NCBI RefSeq assembly: GCF_041296265.1
Contig: NC_091686.1
Location: 35,190,501 to 35,254,500 of the forward strand
Source: Equus caballus
Taxonomy: Eukaryota > Chordata > Mammalia > Perissodactyla > Equidae
Reading direction: 5' to 3'
DNA: 64,000 nucleotides
Shown here one piece after another: positions 12,913 through 32,500 of the stretch. Position 1 is the first letter of the stretch, and each line of letters begins with the position of its first letter. The notes below the pieces were generated by a model that had not been told where the DNA came from, searched no databases, and saw nothing but the letters and a program-made list of their open reading frames with translations. The translations under genes and the position numbers were made by a program.

Positions 12913-13951
12913 CGTCGCTGCCTCCTCCGGCCCCTTCTCTTGGGGGTCTTCATGTCCCTTGAGTTTGCAGCTTCAAATGCAGAGAATGGCGCCTTAATGG
13001 TGTCCGTCCTGGCACCTGCCAGCGGGTGAAGAAAGACTGGAAGGCACCTTGACCACCCTCCCTCCCCAGACTCTCCTCAGCTGGGCATTTCAGGCTCTGA
13101 CTTGAGAGGGCCAGGGCAGATGCCCTCGGGGAGGGTCTGGGAATGTGGCCAGGCCCCCGGGGGACCCCAGCAGGCCCTCCCCAGGACAGCGTCCAAACCC
13201 TAGACATTCGAAACTTTGCAAGACCTGGCCCCCAACTGTCTCCTTTTCGGAACAACAATGGTGCCACCAGCACCCCCACCAGCCAGCAGCTCTGGGGTGG
13301 GGGGGGCAGGCTGGGGGCTCCTGCGCCTCCTTAAATAAAGCTCCTTAGGATGCACCACACTTTAAAGTTCCCGAGGCATCCTCACCCCCTCCCTCTCAGA
13401 CTTTTTAGCTTGAGCTTCTGTTGAACAAAGCCACCAAGCCCAGCACAGAAACCCGAAGCCACTCGCCGGCAGCCCCCCAGTCTCTCCCGGAACCTGCCCC
13501 ACCTGGGCAGGAGGGCGCGCTGTGCTCCACTTGATCTGGATCATCTCAGGTGAAACATGGGACCAACCACACATCCACCAACAGAGGACAGGAGAATCAA
13601 CCCCAGAGAAGTGCCACACAGCACATGACATGAGCAAGCCCACACCCCAGCTACCCGGGCCACCAGGTCCAGACAGCAAAAACCTAAAAAAGCAAGTCGC
13701 AGAAGGATCCTCAGGACGAGACCCTTTTATAGAAGGTTCGCGAATGTCACACAGGCAGGACCTGGTCACGGCTCCCTTTGCAGGGGCTCAGCCTGGGATA
13801 AGGTCCCTCTGGTGATGGAGGGAGGGTAACGGGGAGGGTTGGGGTGGGGTGGGCATGGCCTGCCCTGGGCTGCGAAGGAGGGGACAGTCAGAACCGCTGG
13901 GCGGGAAGGAGGAAGCACGGCCGGGCACTTCCCCAGGAGGAAGCGCTGCCC

Positions 13952-13961
13952 GGATTTTCCC
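13952..13961 (+). promoter_or_regulatory. possible NF-kB/c-Rel-like site of IL17C
   Basis: GGATTTTCCC lies 26 nt upstream of the TATA box. IL17C is known to be induced in epithelium by TLR ligands and IL-1 through NF-kB, so a kB-like half-palindrome here is plausible. It does not match the full GGGRNWYYCC consensus, so this is a weak call. Confidence 0.35.
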
Positions 13962-13977
13962 CAGGTGTGGCCAGAGG

Positions 13978-13984
13978 TATAAAG
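13978..13984 (+). promoter_or_regulatory. IL17C TATA box
   Basis: TATAAAG sits 111 nt upstream of the IL17C start codon. A TATA element suits an inducible cytokine gene. Transcription would be expected to begin about 25-30 nt downstream, near 14005-14010. Confidence 0.75.
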
Positions 13985-14001
13985 GGCGCCATGAGCCAGC
14001 C

Positions 14002-14037
14002 GCCACCAGGTCCGCCACCAGGTCTGCCACCAGGTGC
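14002..14037 (+). repeat. 12-bp triplicated repeat in IL17C leader
   Basis: Three units of GCCACCAGGTCC/T begin at 14002, 14014 and 14026, followed by degenerate copies. They fall at the inferred transcription start and in the 5' UTR of IL17C. Confidence 0.7.
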
Positions 14038-14088
14038 GCCCCAGGACCGCTGCCAGGTGTGCCAGCCGCTCCGAGCCCAGCCGCTGCG

Positions 14089-15607
14089 ATGGTGAGCCGC
14101 TGTCTCTCCCCAGCCCCCACCTGGATGGTGCCGCCTGGACCTGAAGCGGTGGCGGTTCGCTGACCCCTAAGCTGAGGATGTCGGGATGGGGTCAAGGAAG
14201 CCCCTCAAATCTAGGGGCAGGAAGCATCCAGGACCCAGGAGCCTGGTGCACTGAGGAGCTAGAGCTGAGAGGCTAACCTCTTGGAGCCTCAGTTTCCCCA
14301 ACTGTAGAGAGAGGGCTGTACCCCCTCTTTCCACAGGGAACAGGGCAAGCTGGGTGGCAGTGAAGTGCCCCTTCCCCGGGTGCCCCCTGACCACCCACCG
14401 CCTATTCCAGCAGATCCTCCCTGGCCTCCTGCTTCTGCTCTGGCTGCCCACCGGCACGGCCCGCCACGGTCCCCCACTCTGGGGCAGCCTCCACACCCAT
14501 GGGACTCCGCGCTGCTACTCGCCTGAAGAGCTGCCCCCGGGTCAGGTCCCCCCACACCTGCTGGCTCGAGCTGCCAAGTGGGAGCAGGCTTTGCCAGTAG
14601 CCCTGGTGTCCAGCCTGGAGGCAACAGGTCGCAGGAGGCGGCAGGAGGGGCCTCTGGCTGAGACACAGTGCCCGGTGCTAGGGCCTGAGGAAGTACTGGA
14701 AGCTGACATCCACCAGCGCTCCATCTCGCCCTGGAGATATCGGTGAGGGCCGTGGGGCTCGCTGGGCACCGGGGTTCCCGCTGTGTGACATTGAGCTGTT
14801 CCCTCCCCTCTCTGGGCACTGGCTTCCTGCAGACTCTCTGTGCCTCAGTGTTTTGACCCATGAAATGAGATAATCGTCCTGACCTCCAGCCAGCCAGCCC
14901 CACAGACCCGGGGGGGCAGGGCTCCATCAGATGAGCTCCTGCTTCCACTGATGTCTCCGAGGCCTCAGCCCAGACCTCGGCTACCAGGGTCCCCTAGGAA
15001 TATCCTGGGGCCCCCACTCGAGCCCCTGCAGGGGTTGGGCTGGATCCACTGGGGAGGTAGGGAGGGGGCTCCTGTGCTCTGGGAGGGCATTGGTGGACGT
15101 GGGCAATCATCACTTATTGAGCACCAACTGCATGCAAGGTGCGTGCCACGTCAGCCTCGGAGCCCTACCCCCTCCCTGCAGCCTGACCCCCTTGGCTGTC
15201 TCAGGGGAGCATCCCTGAGCTCACAGGCAGCCCGGGCTGCTGGCGGGAAGGGATGTGCACCCACTGCACAGGCCCCCTGTCCGCCCACCGCCCACTGGCT
15301 GAGGCCCTCTGAGGGCCGGGACACTCACCCTCTCTGTCCCCGCAGCGTGGACACGGACGAGAGCCGCTACCCGCAGAAGCTGGCCTTCGCAGAGTGCCTG
15401 TGCAAGGGCTGCATCAGCACCAGGACAGGCCGCGAGACTGCCGCGCTCAACTCCGTGCCGCTGCACCAGAGCCTGCTCGTGCTGCGCCGCCGGCCCTGCG
15501 CCCCGGACGCCACGGGCGTGCCCGTGCCCGGCGCCTTCACCTTCCACGTGGAGTTCATCCGCGTGCCCGTCGGCTGCACCTGCGTCCTGCCTAGGACGGC
15601 GCGGTGA
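14089..15607 (+). CDS. IL17C: interleukin-17C
   Basis: IL-17C is a secreted homodimeric cytokine of epithelial cells that signals through IL-17RA/IL-17RE to drive innate antimicrobial responses. Exons are 14089-14091 (the ATG alone, followed by donor GTGAGC), 14411-14742 and 15346-15607 (stop TGA 15605-15607). Phases join cleanly into 198 aa against 197 in human. Residues 1-18 form a hydrophobic signal peptide (MQILPGLLLLLWLPTGTA). The mature part shows human-like blocks SHGTPxCYS-type (here HTHGTPRCYSPEELP), HQRSISPWRYR, RYPQKLAFAECLCKGC and the C-terminal VPVGCTCVLP, with the cysteines of the IL-17 cystine-knot fold. The start was chosen because it aligns with the human N-terminus and lies just downstream of a TATA box. 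The acceptor of exon 2 is CAGCAG, so residue 2 (Gln) may be optional. Confidence 0.96.
14783..14890 (+). repeat. MIR SINE remnant in IL17C intron 2
   Basis: GTGACATTGAGCTGTTCCCT, then CTCTGTGCCTCAGTGTTTTG and a GAAATGAGATAAT block follow the forward order of the MIR core. The copy is diverged. Confidence 0.5.
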
Positions 15608-16165
15608 CCGCCGGGCTCAGCCGTCCCCACCGTGCTGTGGGGCAGGATCGCCTCCCGCACTGGACTGTCGGGGTCTCTCAGAGGCCCCCTCTATTTATAT
15701 GTATTTATTGGTTATTTATGTGCCCCAGCGCGCCCCAGCTCTGCTGCCCGTGGGGTCCCTGGACAGGCACTGAGGCTCCAGGCCTCTGGTTTGAGGAAAT
15801 ACCGGCGGAGACCAGGTGCTGGAAGGGCCGCATCCCCGGTGCCCCGAGGGCTGACCCCGGCGCTGGGCAGTCCCCATCTCCAGACTCAGTTTACCCTTTC
15901 ACAAAAACAGACAGTTGGGCTGGAAGGAAACTTTTACTCTTCCAGAACTTCTTAAAACAACAGAAAAGGTGCTCTGGTGGCTCCCTCCATGTCGGTGGTC
16001 CTCCAGGGTCCCCTCGCCCCATCACTGGTCTCGGGCTGGTCCAGACCCCCCAAGCTCCCTCTTCCCAGCGCCCCCACAAGGAAAAAGCACCCTTCTATTT
16101 GTAAAACAATTATTTATTTTAAATGTATTATGTGGTATTAAATTGATAAACACTCCCCAGAGCAC
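15608..16165 (+). other. IL17C 3' UTR with AU-rich element
   Basis: From the stop to just past the poly(A) signal. At about 15691-15719 there are four closely spaced TATTTAT/ATTTA pentamers, the class of element that makes cytokine mRNAs unstable through TTP/AUF1-type binding. A second A/T-rich block at 16105-16145 precedes the signal. Confidence 0.75.
16137..16142 (+). terminator. IL17C poly(A) signal
   Basis: ATTAAA, the commonest variant signal, 530 nt after the stop. No AATAAA is present between the stop and this point. Confidence 0.65.
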
Positions 16166-17044
16166 AGCATTGGATGGATGCGCCCCTCGCTCTCACCCCT
16201 GCCTGGCCCTTGACACCCTGCCGGCCCCACGGGGGCAGCCACTGGCCCAGATTCTCGTGTGTCCTTCCAGAAAGGTCTCTGTGTGACCCCCGGCTTCGTC
16301 CGGGGTGGGGTGGGCTCTAACAGAGTGGGACACGGGTCCCCTGCCGCCCCTGCAGTTTCCATGTGGTGGTCCCTCCCAGCCTGGGGACAGGTCTCGCTCC
16401 ACAGCCCAGCCATGATGCAGGCAGGCCCCCTCCACAGTGGGGTCTGGGAGTGGCCAGGCCTTTGCTAGGACAGCGAGCAGCCCGTGGACAGGTGTCTCTG
16501 AGTGTAAACTCCCGGGGCGTCGGCTCAGGGGACGCGCCTTCGCTGCCTGGCTGAGCACCCTCACCTTCGAGGTGTCTGAGCCCCCCCAGCCCCAGCAGAG
16601 GCGTGGGCAGATGTGAAGACCAGTCTCGTGGCCCAGATGCCCCCTCAGGCTTCTGCCCCTGCCCCGGTGACCTGCCAAGCTGGTGGCCAAGCTGGCTGGT
16701 GCCCCCCAGGCCAGGCGCCCCACTCTTACTGAGAACGTCCAGGATCGGAGCACATTCGGGCTGTTACAGTCGGTGGCATTTTGTTAAGGGGCACAGGAGC
16801 GCATGGCCTCAGCAGAGGGAAGTTGTGGGAAGGGGCTCTGGGGCAGTTGTGGCTCAACGCCCCTTTGGAGCCTCAGTTTCCCCGCCTGCGATGTATGGGC
16901 CTGGCCTGCTCAGGGCTGACGTTGGGCTGTGTCTATGTCAGCACCTGCCTGCCTGCCATCGTCACCCACTGACTGACGCCCACTGCGTGGGTGCCCAGCA
17001 ACAGCGGAGGAGGAGACCTTTGTCTGAGCCTGGAAGGGCTCCCT

Positions 17045-17420
17045 GGCGGCACGTACTTGCTGAGTTTTCACTCTGTGCCTGGCACTGGGGACAGCGCCAT
17101 GAACGGCCGGCAGTGACTGCCACCACACGGCCAGCAGGAAGGGCTGGTCTGCTGTGGCGAAGGAATTAGGGCCAGGGTGGCTGCGGCCCGCGCAGACGGA
17201 GGGCCACCCAGGGGCCCGTGTTCCAGGCAGAGGGAGCAGCCGTGCCACGGCCCTGAGGATGCGGCGTGCCCGTGTCTTAGGCTCCAGGGAGGTCAGTGTG
17301 GCTGGAGCCTACGAGCGGGTAGGGACAGTGGACCTGAGCTGTGGGACGGTCCTGGGCCAGAGCTGGGGCTTCGGAGCCGCCCAGCGGGTCAGCGGCAGTG
17401 CTGGGGATGGCCTGCAGGGG
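17045..17420 (-). repeat. ancient L2-like LINE remnant
   Basis: CTCTGTGCCTGGCACTGGGG, then 'GTGTTCCAGGCAGAGGGAGCAGC' in spirit, then GGTCAGTGTGGCTGGAGCC follow the order of a well-known ancient mammalian LINE 3' region in reverse orientation. It is strongly diverged, so family and ends are approximate. Confidence 0.45.
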
Positions 17421-17792
17421 GCGGCAGAGTGGGGAGGTGACAAGGGCCATCCGGATTCACGCTAGACTGGGTGTGGGGGCGTGTAAGGGGTCGAGGTTTT
17501 GCTGACCTCCCAGAAGGCCAGAGCAGCCGTTCCAGCCGGGCTGCATTTAGACACTGGCCCAGTGGTGAGCGTCGCCGACAGGGCAGGATGTCCTCCCCGG
17601 AACGGAGAGGACCCCAGCCCCCAGCGAGCGTCGGAGGTGCTGAGAGGTGAGGGGTTAAGGGCTGTTCCAGGCTTTGGGAGATGGGCGCCTGGGGGAGCCC
17701 AGCACAGGGAGGGGCTGCCCAGGCTGCGTGGGGGCCAAGCCACACAAGCCTCAGCCAGGGGCAACCGGGAGGACCATGCCCAGCCCACACGT

Positions 17793-18050
17793 GGGGTGTG
17801 TGTGTGTGTACGGGGGAGGGGTGTGTATGGGGCATGTGTGTGTATGGGACGTGTGTGTGTATGGGTGTGTTTGTGTATGATGCGTGTGTGTGTATAGGGT
17901 GTGTGTAGGTATGGGGTATGTGTATGGGGCGTGTGTGTGTACGATGTGTATGTGTATTGGGTGTGTGTGTATAGTGTGTGTATGTGTGACGTGTGTGTAT
18001 GGATGTGTGTGTGTGATGTCTGTGTGTGTGTATGGGGGGTGTGTGGGGTG
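17793..18050 (+). repeat. degenerate TG-rich microsatellite
   Basis: About 260 bp dominated by TGTGTG runs separated by TATGGGG, TACG and TATG words. It lies 350-600 bp beyond the CYBA 3' end. Alternating purine-pyrimidine composition favours Z-DNA and length instability. Confidence 0.9.
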
Positions 18051-18421
18051 TCTGCAGCACCAGGACTGCAGTGAGGGGAGAGGACCGGCCAGAAGCCCCT
18101 CGCTGGCCTGGTGGGGGCAGGAAGGACACTTGCCCCAGCAGAGGAGGGGCTCTCCCCGCCCCCGGCCCCGCCCCCATCTGCTGTCCCTCTTCCCTCCACC
18201 CAGGCGTCCCTGGTGCTCTGAGGGAGAAACCCAGACACCTGGAATTCCATGTACCGTATGTCACAGAATAGATGCCACACCCCGATTCCCTGTAACACTG
18301 AGAAGGATGGCACCACTGCTGCTACTCAACGGGAAACAGGGCCCATGGTTCTGAGGGTGACCCTCGGCACCTGCGGGACCCCGCACCCCCTGCAGGAAGA
18401 GCCACACGCAGCTTTCATTTC

Positions 18422-18427
18422 TTTATT
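18422..18427 (-). terminator. CYBA poly(A) signal
   Basis: AATAAA on the minus strand (TTTATT on plus), only 45-50 nt after the CYBA stop, giving a very short 3' UTR that would end near 18405. Confidence 0.8.
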
Positions 18428-18471
18428 GTGAGGCCGCTGGGGAAGCGGCTTGAGGCTCTGGTCACACACCG

Positions 18472-27750
<9,279 letters not shown>

Positions 27751-28080
27751 GGCGGAGGCGGCGGCGGCTCGGCTCGGACTCTGCGGCCGCGCTCCGGGTC
27801 CCTCTCCCGCCCGGCCTCTCGCCCTCCGCCCCTCCGCCCCTCCGCCCCGCCCCGCCCCGTCCCGTCCGGTCCGGAGTTCCGGCACCGCCCCCACCCCGCC
27901 CCCAGGCGACAGGCCCAGCCAGGCGGGTGGGATGGACTCGGGTGCTGCCGCAGGAGCCTTGCCCCCACGAGAGCCTGGCTGGAGCTCAGGCTGCGGTCCT
28001 CCCGGCCCCATCAGGCCGGCTTCCTCGGCGGGTCGGCGCCGGCGCAAGCTTCTCCGGCCCAGGCGTCCCGGTCACTTCCT

Positions 28081-28889
28081 CCTTCCCGGCGCGCTGCACC
28101 TGAGCGCAGGCCACCACTCTGATGCTCACTTTGTGCCGGTTGCCTGCCCTGCCTACTCGCCCACCACCGTTAATCGGGGTCCCCAAGCATCCCCTGGCCG
28201 CTAAGGACAAGGGTGGTTCCTGGTGGTTCCTGTGAGCAGGTTGGGTTCCTAGAAGGGCTTACAAAGGTGGAGCCTTCACTGTGCCCACTGCAGGCTCCCC
28301 GCCAGGAAGCAGGGCCTCAAACCAGGAGCCCCGGAGCTGGGGCCTGGGTGGCCCTGCCCTCTCTGGAAGTCAGCTACTAAGGACAGTGGTGGGTCCAGTG
28401 CCCACTTCCCCATCATGCAGGTGTGGCCCAGGTCAGACTGCAGGCAACCCTCTGCTCACAGGACTGACGGGAGGGGCCAGGATGTGCAAAGCTTCTGGGA
28501 AAATCCCAAATACACGAGTGCTGGGTCCTGTGCCTCCTCCGCCCACCCCATTCAGGGTCACAGCCCAGGACCCGCTCCAACTGCAGCCTTGCTCACTCTG
28601 GGGCATCTGACCCTCCAGGGAGTGAGGAGAGGCGGGTCAGAGAGCGCAGGCACCCAGCTCCTTCCCCAAGGCCCGCACTGCGGTTTGGGAAGCAGGCGGG
28701 GCGCAGGGCCTCCAGAGGCAGAAGGCGGCTCCCTGGGCAGCAGATCCGGGGTCAGTAACTCTGCATGTTCCACGTCCTCACACTGCCAGGCCCTCGCCAG
28801 CCCCAGGGTGCGTGCTGCCCACTGTGTGCACAGGCCCTCTCAGAGCAGGGACCCCGGAGCACTGGAACCAAGAGGAAGCACGCAGCCAG
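28081..28889. other. CYBA-MVD intergenic gap
   Basis: About 0.8 kb between the CpG-rich CYBA promoter and the inferred MVD 3' end. I see no repeat or exon in it. Confidence 0.6.
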
Positions 28890-29556
28890 GAGTCAGCCAC
28901 ACCAGCTTTATTGCCAGCTCGCACCTTGGTGCTGCTCTCCCGCCTCCCACCCGAGACACACCACTGGTCTTCTTATAAAGAAACGGTCCATCCACACCTC
29001 GTGGCCCGAGTTCGAGTCCGCTCCCCAGTTGGGCAGAGGAGCCATGGGCAGCCACCATGCTGCGAGCACTTGGGAGAGGTTTCCAGAGGCCTGCGGAGGC
29101 TGCTGCTCCCTGCACGGTGACTGTCCTCCAGCTCCGAGGATGGATGCCCGACTCCCCCTCGTCTCCACTGATCAAGCTGCTGTTCCGGGGCAGTGGGAGT
29201 GGCCCCAGAGCACGGGGCCAGAGATCCCTTCCCTAGGGGGCAGTGGCAGCTCCACCCGCCGTTGGCTCGATCCTCCAGGTCTGGATCCTGATCCCAGCTC
29301 CTATCCCGGCAAAGCGCTGGGCGCAGGCCAGGAAAGGTGAGGCACATGATGGGGGGCCCGCTCCTGACCGCCTGGACACCTGCAGGTGGCCACTCCCCTG
29401 CCCCAACTCGGCCACAGCCCACTGCCCAGCCCAGAGCCAGGTGGCCACCCACAAGTCCCAGCAAGCACAGCCCGGCGGCCGCCACACCTGGCTCCCCAGT
29501 CCCAACGAAGCGGCCCCTTCTCCAAGCAGCGGCCAGGGCTCCTGCAGAGGCGACGG
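28890..29556 (-). other. MVD 3' UTR
   Basis: Minus-strand sequence from the MVD stop to just past AATAAA (TTTATT on plus at 28907-28912). Length is about 665 nt. No AU-rich instability motif stands out. Confidence 0.75.
28907..28912 (-). terminator. MVD poly(A) signal
   Basis: AATAAA on the minus strand, about 645 nt after the stop. The downstream minus-strand sequence contains GT-rich words. Confidence 0.7.
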
Positions 29557-32500
29557 TCAAGCAGCTGGCTTTGGTAAGCCATCGGGGCCCAGGAGGTGAG
29601 CGTGGGGGTCATCCAGGACTTGAGGCCCGGGCCCCACCTGGGGTGTAGAAGAACTGATGTCAGATCAGAGATCAGGGAGGGACAGAGTGGGCCCCAACCT
29701 GCTGGCTAAGTGCAGGGCAGAAGCTAACACCTACGTGGGGACACCCAGGCCCTGTGCCCAACTCCTCTGGGCAGAGCGACATGGTCTCCCCATTGCGAGT
29801 GCCCGGTCAGTCAGCCCCCATCCCCCAGACTTGGGGTGGACAGCCAGTCACAGGACGGAAGTAGAAACCTCGGCCTGGGTGCAAAGGTCATGGGGCCTGA
29901 AATAGGGCGGATCCCAGGGAAATCCCGGCTCAGCAGGGAAATTCCTGCTCTGAGTAGGAATCCTGATCTGCTCCTGGGTGGGGGGGTGTGCATGAGCCCT
30001 GAGGGTCCCCAGGACCCCCAGCACCTGCCTGTACCCCGAGGCTCTGCCTCCCCAGCCCCACTCTCCCCACTCAGCGGCGCCCAGCGCAGGGCGTCCTTAG
30101 ATGTCCGCCTTGAAGGCGAGCGAGCGACTGAAGGAAACAGACTGCAGTGGGCGGCACCCTCTGAGAACCGATGGGGACGTCACTGCCGCGCCTGCTGTGT
30201 TGTTAGCAAGTCGGCTTCCCGCTGAGACAGGGGTGAAGGGAGCTCTTCGCATGGCGGGTGCCCGCCCTCGCACCGTGCCAGGCTGAGGGCTGGGTACCAG
30301 GCCTCACCTGAGTGGCGATGATGTATTTGATGCCGCCAGGGGTAGGCTCCATGCCCAGCGCAGCTTTCAGCTCGTCTGAGAGCAGGGCAGGCCTCACGGG
30401 CAGCCCCTTCAGAAACCTGGAACGGGAGGCAGGACACCTGGGGGTCCATCAATGGGAAGTGACAGAACGGGCAGGTCCATGGCAGGAAGCGCAGAAGTGG
30501 CAGCTGAGGGTGGGGGTCGTGCCTGCCAACAGGTACGGGGTTTCTTTTGGGTTGATGAAAAGTTCTGGAACTAGACTGAGGTGCTGGTTGCACGCTGACT
30601 GTATTTAATGCTGCTGCACTGTACACTTCACAGCGCGCAAGACGGTCCACCGTGCGTTACCTGTGTTCCCACACACACACAACGCTAAGCAGGGCTGGCC
30701 AAGGGCCTGCCTGGGGCATGTGAGGGGAGGGATTCAGAAAACCTTGCGAGGTTTTGGGGTCTTTCCTTGCATGCCTGGCCCACAGCTACCGTTATGCCCA
30801 GTGGGACAGCTCCACTTAAGAAGGAAACACCTCAGCCCAGGGGCATGTCTGTCCCAGGTCCCTCAGGACAGTGAGAACCTGTGAACCACCCCTTGGGGGA
30901 CAGGGCAATGAGCTCAGAGGGCCCAGCCTCCAGAGCCATCCCACCCGGGGGAGGTGAGGATCCCCGCCCACCCCAAGAAGTCAGTCCTGCCCCGTGACAG
31001 TGACAGACGAGAGGAGCCCACACACTTGCAGCACATCCCGCAAGCAGGTGTCCCCACACTGAGGAGACAGGACGTCAGAACAGCTGGATGGAAGGAATCT
31101 AAACGGCCGTGACAGCGAGGCCGCAGGCACGTCCACACAGGAGCTGTGACGCTGCACGCAGGTGCGTGTGTGTGTGACCACGGCGCTGGGATGTGATGGT
31201 GAGGTGTCTGTGATCACAGCTAGGCACACTTGGTGACATACTGCCTGTCGTCCCCGGGGAATCAACGCCTGCTGCGGACGCCCCTTTCTGCACCCCGATC
31301 TCGGCAGAAGACCCTGCTCTTCCCTCCATGGCCTCCCAAATGGGGGCACCCATGAGACTCACTTGTCTCCATTCGACTCAGGGGGGAAGCTGTGCCTCAC
31401 GGCAGCCACAAACTCAGCCATGGTATCGTCCAGGGTGAAGATCACGGCGTTGGGGCCCGCGTCAAACGTGTATGCCACCTGGAAATGCAGGTCAGCATTA
31501 CAGCCTGCACGGTGGCTCTCATCTGCCTTGGAGACCCGGGCCTCCCACCCCTGGGCTGGGGCCTAGACCAGCTCCCAGGCGCCAACGGGGCCAAGCTGGA
31601 GTGGGGTGGTGGGGTGAGTGAGGGGCTTCCCACACCAGAGCCTCGATGTGTGGGCTGCGATCCCCCGGGGGTAGTCCAACCAAAACGAAATGACAGGACA
31701 GGAACTGCCGGCGCCCTGTGCAGCAGCGCCCAGCAGGCTCTGCGAGGCCCTGTCACAGACCCCTCGCACGTGTCACCACCTGGTCTCACTGCAGCTCCTC
31801 CCTCAGGAGTGCCCGCGCTTTCCAAGGGGGCAGGGTCAGCGCCGGCCCCCGCCTGCCCCTCACTCACCTTGGTCTGCCCGTGGTGGGCATTGAAGCGGTG
31901 CACCAGGTGGATGATGCACCTGGAGGTGTCGTTGAGGTAAGAGATGGGCGGGAAGGTGTCCAGACAGGTGGCGTGGAACTGGTTGCTGTCCTTCATGGTC
32001 AGCTGGCCGAAGGCCTGGAAGTCCCGCTCCATGACGCAGCGGGCCATCTCCGCCATGCGCGCCGGCACCAGCGCCTCGGCCCGGAACTGCAGGCACACGC
32101 CGCCCGTGAGGCGCTGGCTGCTTCACAGCGGAGTGTCCAGAGCGCACTCCGGTCGGAGCTCCGGCTCGGCAGCAGCCCCACCCGGCCTCCGTGCCCAGCG
32201 TCCACAGGGCCCACAGAGCAACGAGCTCGGCTTCAAAGGACGTGTGCTGGGACATGCAGGACGCGCCCTGGGGAGCTGCACGTCCCCCCCGTGCTGGCCT
32301 TACCCGGAGCAGGGGGCTGGTCTCCACGCTGGTCTGCATGCCCACCGTGCTGCCCGTCAGCTTCTTCTCGGCACTCACCTGCAAGGAGCAGACAGCCTGG
32401 ACCATGCCCCGAGGCCCCCGACCCGTGCCATCCCGGCCCGTCCGTCCTTCCCCTGCACTGGAGGGGGAGCGGGCTGGGAGCCAGGGATGTGGCAGGGATG

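Larger units (their letters stand above)
8706..13977. other. ZC3H18-IL17C intergenic region
   Basis: GC-rich single-copy sequence of about 5.3 kb. I see no exon of a known family. It holds a pyrimidine-rich tract at about 11265-11345, MIR-like scraps near 10920-10960 and 12840-12910, one MaLR LTR fossil at about 12270-12617, and a degraded L1 3'-end-like stretch at about 13545-13745. AATAAA words at 10409 and 13335 have no associated gene that I can support. Confidence 0.6.
16166..18400. other. IL17C-CYBA intergenic region
   Basis: About 2.2 kb separates the 3' ends of two convergent genes. It holds an L2-like LINE remnant at about 17045-17420 and a TG-rich tract at 17793-18050. I see no coding exon. 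The long frames over the TG tract are repeat translations. Confidence 0.65.

Noticed and set aside
13991-14095. Upstream open frame (MSQPPPGPPPG...) overlapping the IL17C start codon
   Set aside because: Its ATG lies only 7 nt past the TATA box, so it should be upstream of the transcription start and absent from the mRNA.
17389-18264. Minus-strand His/Thr-rich frames (about 285-290 codons)
   Set aside because: The His-Thr repeats are the translation of the TG-rich microsatellite, not a protein gene.
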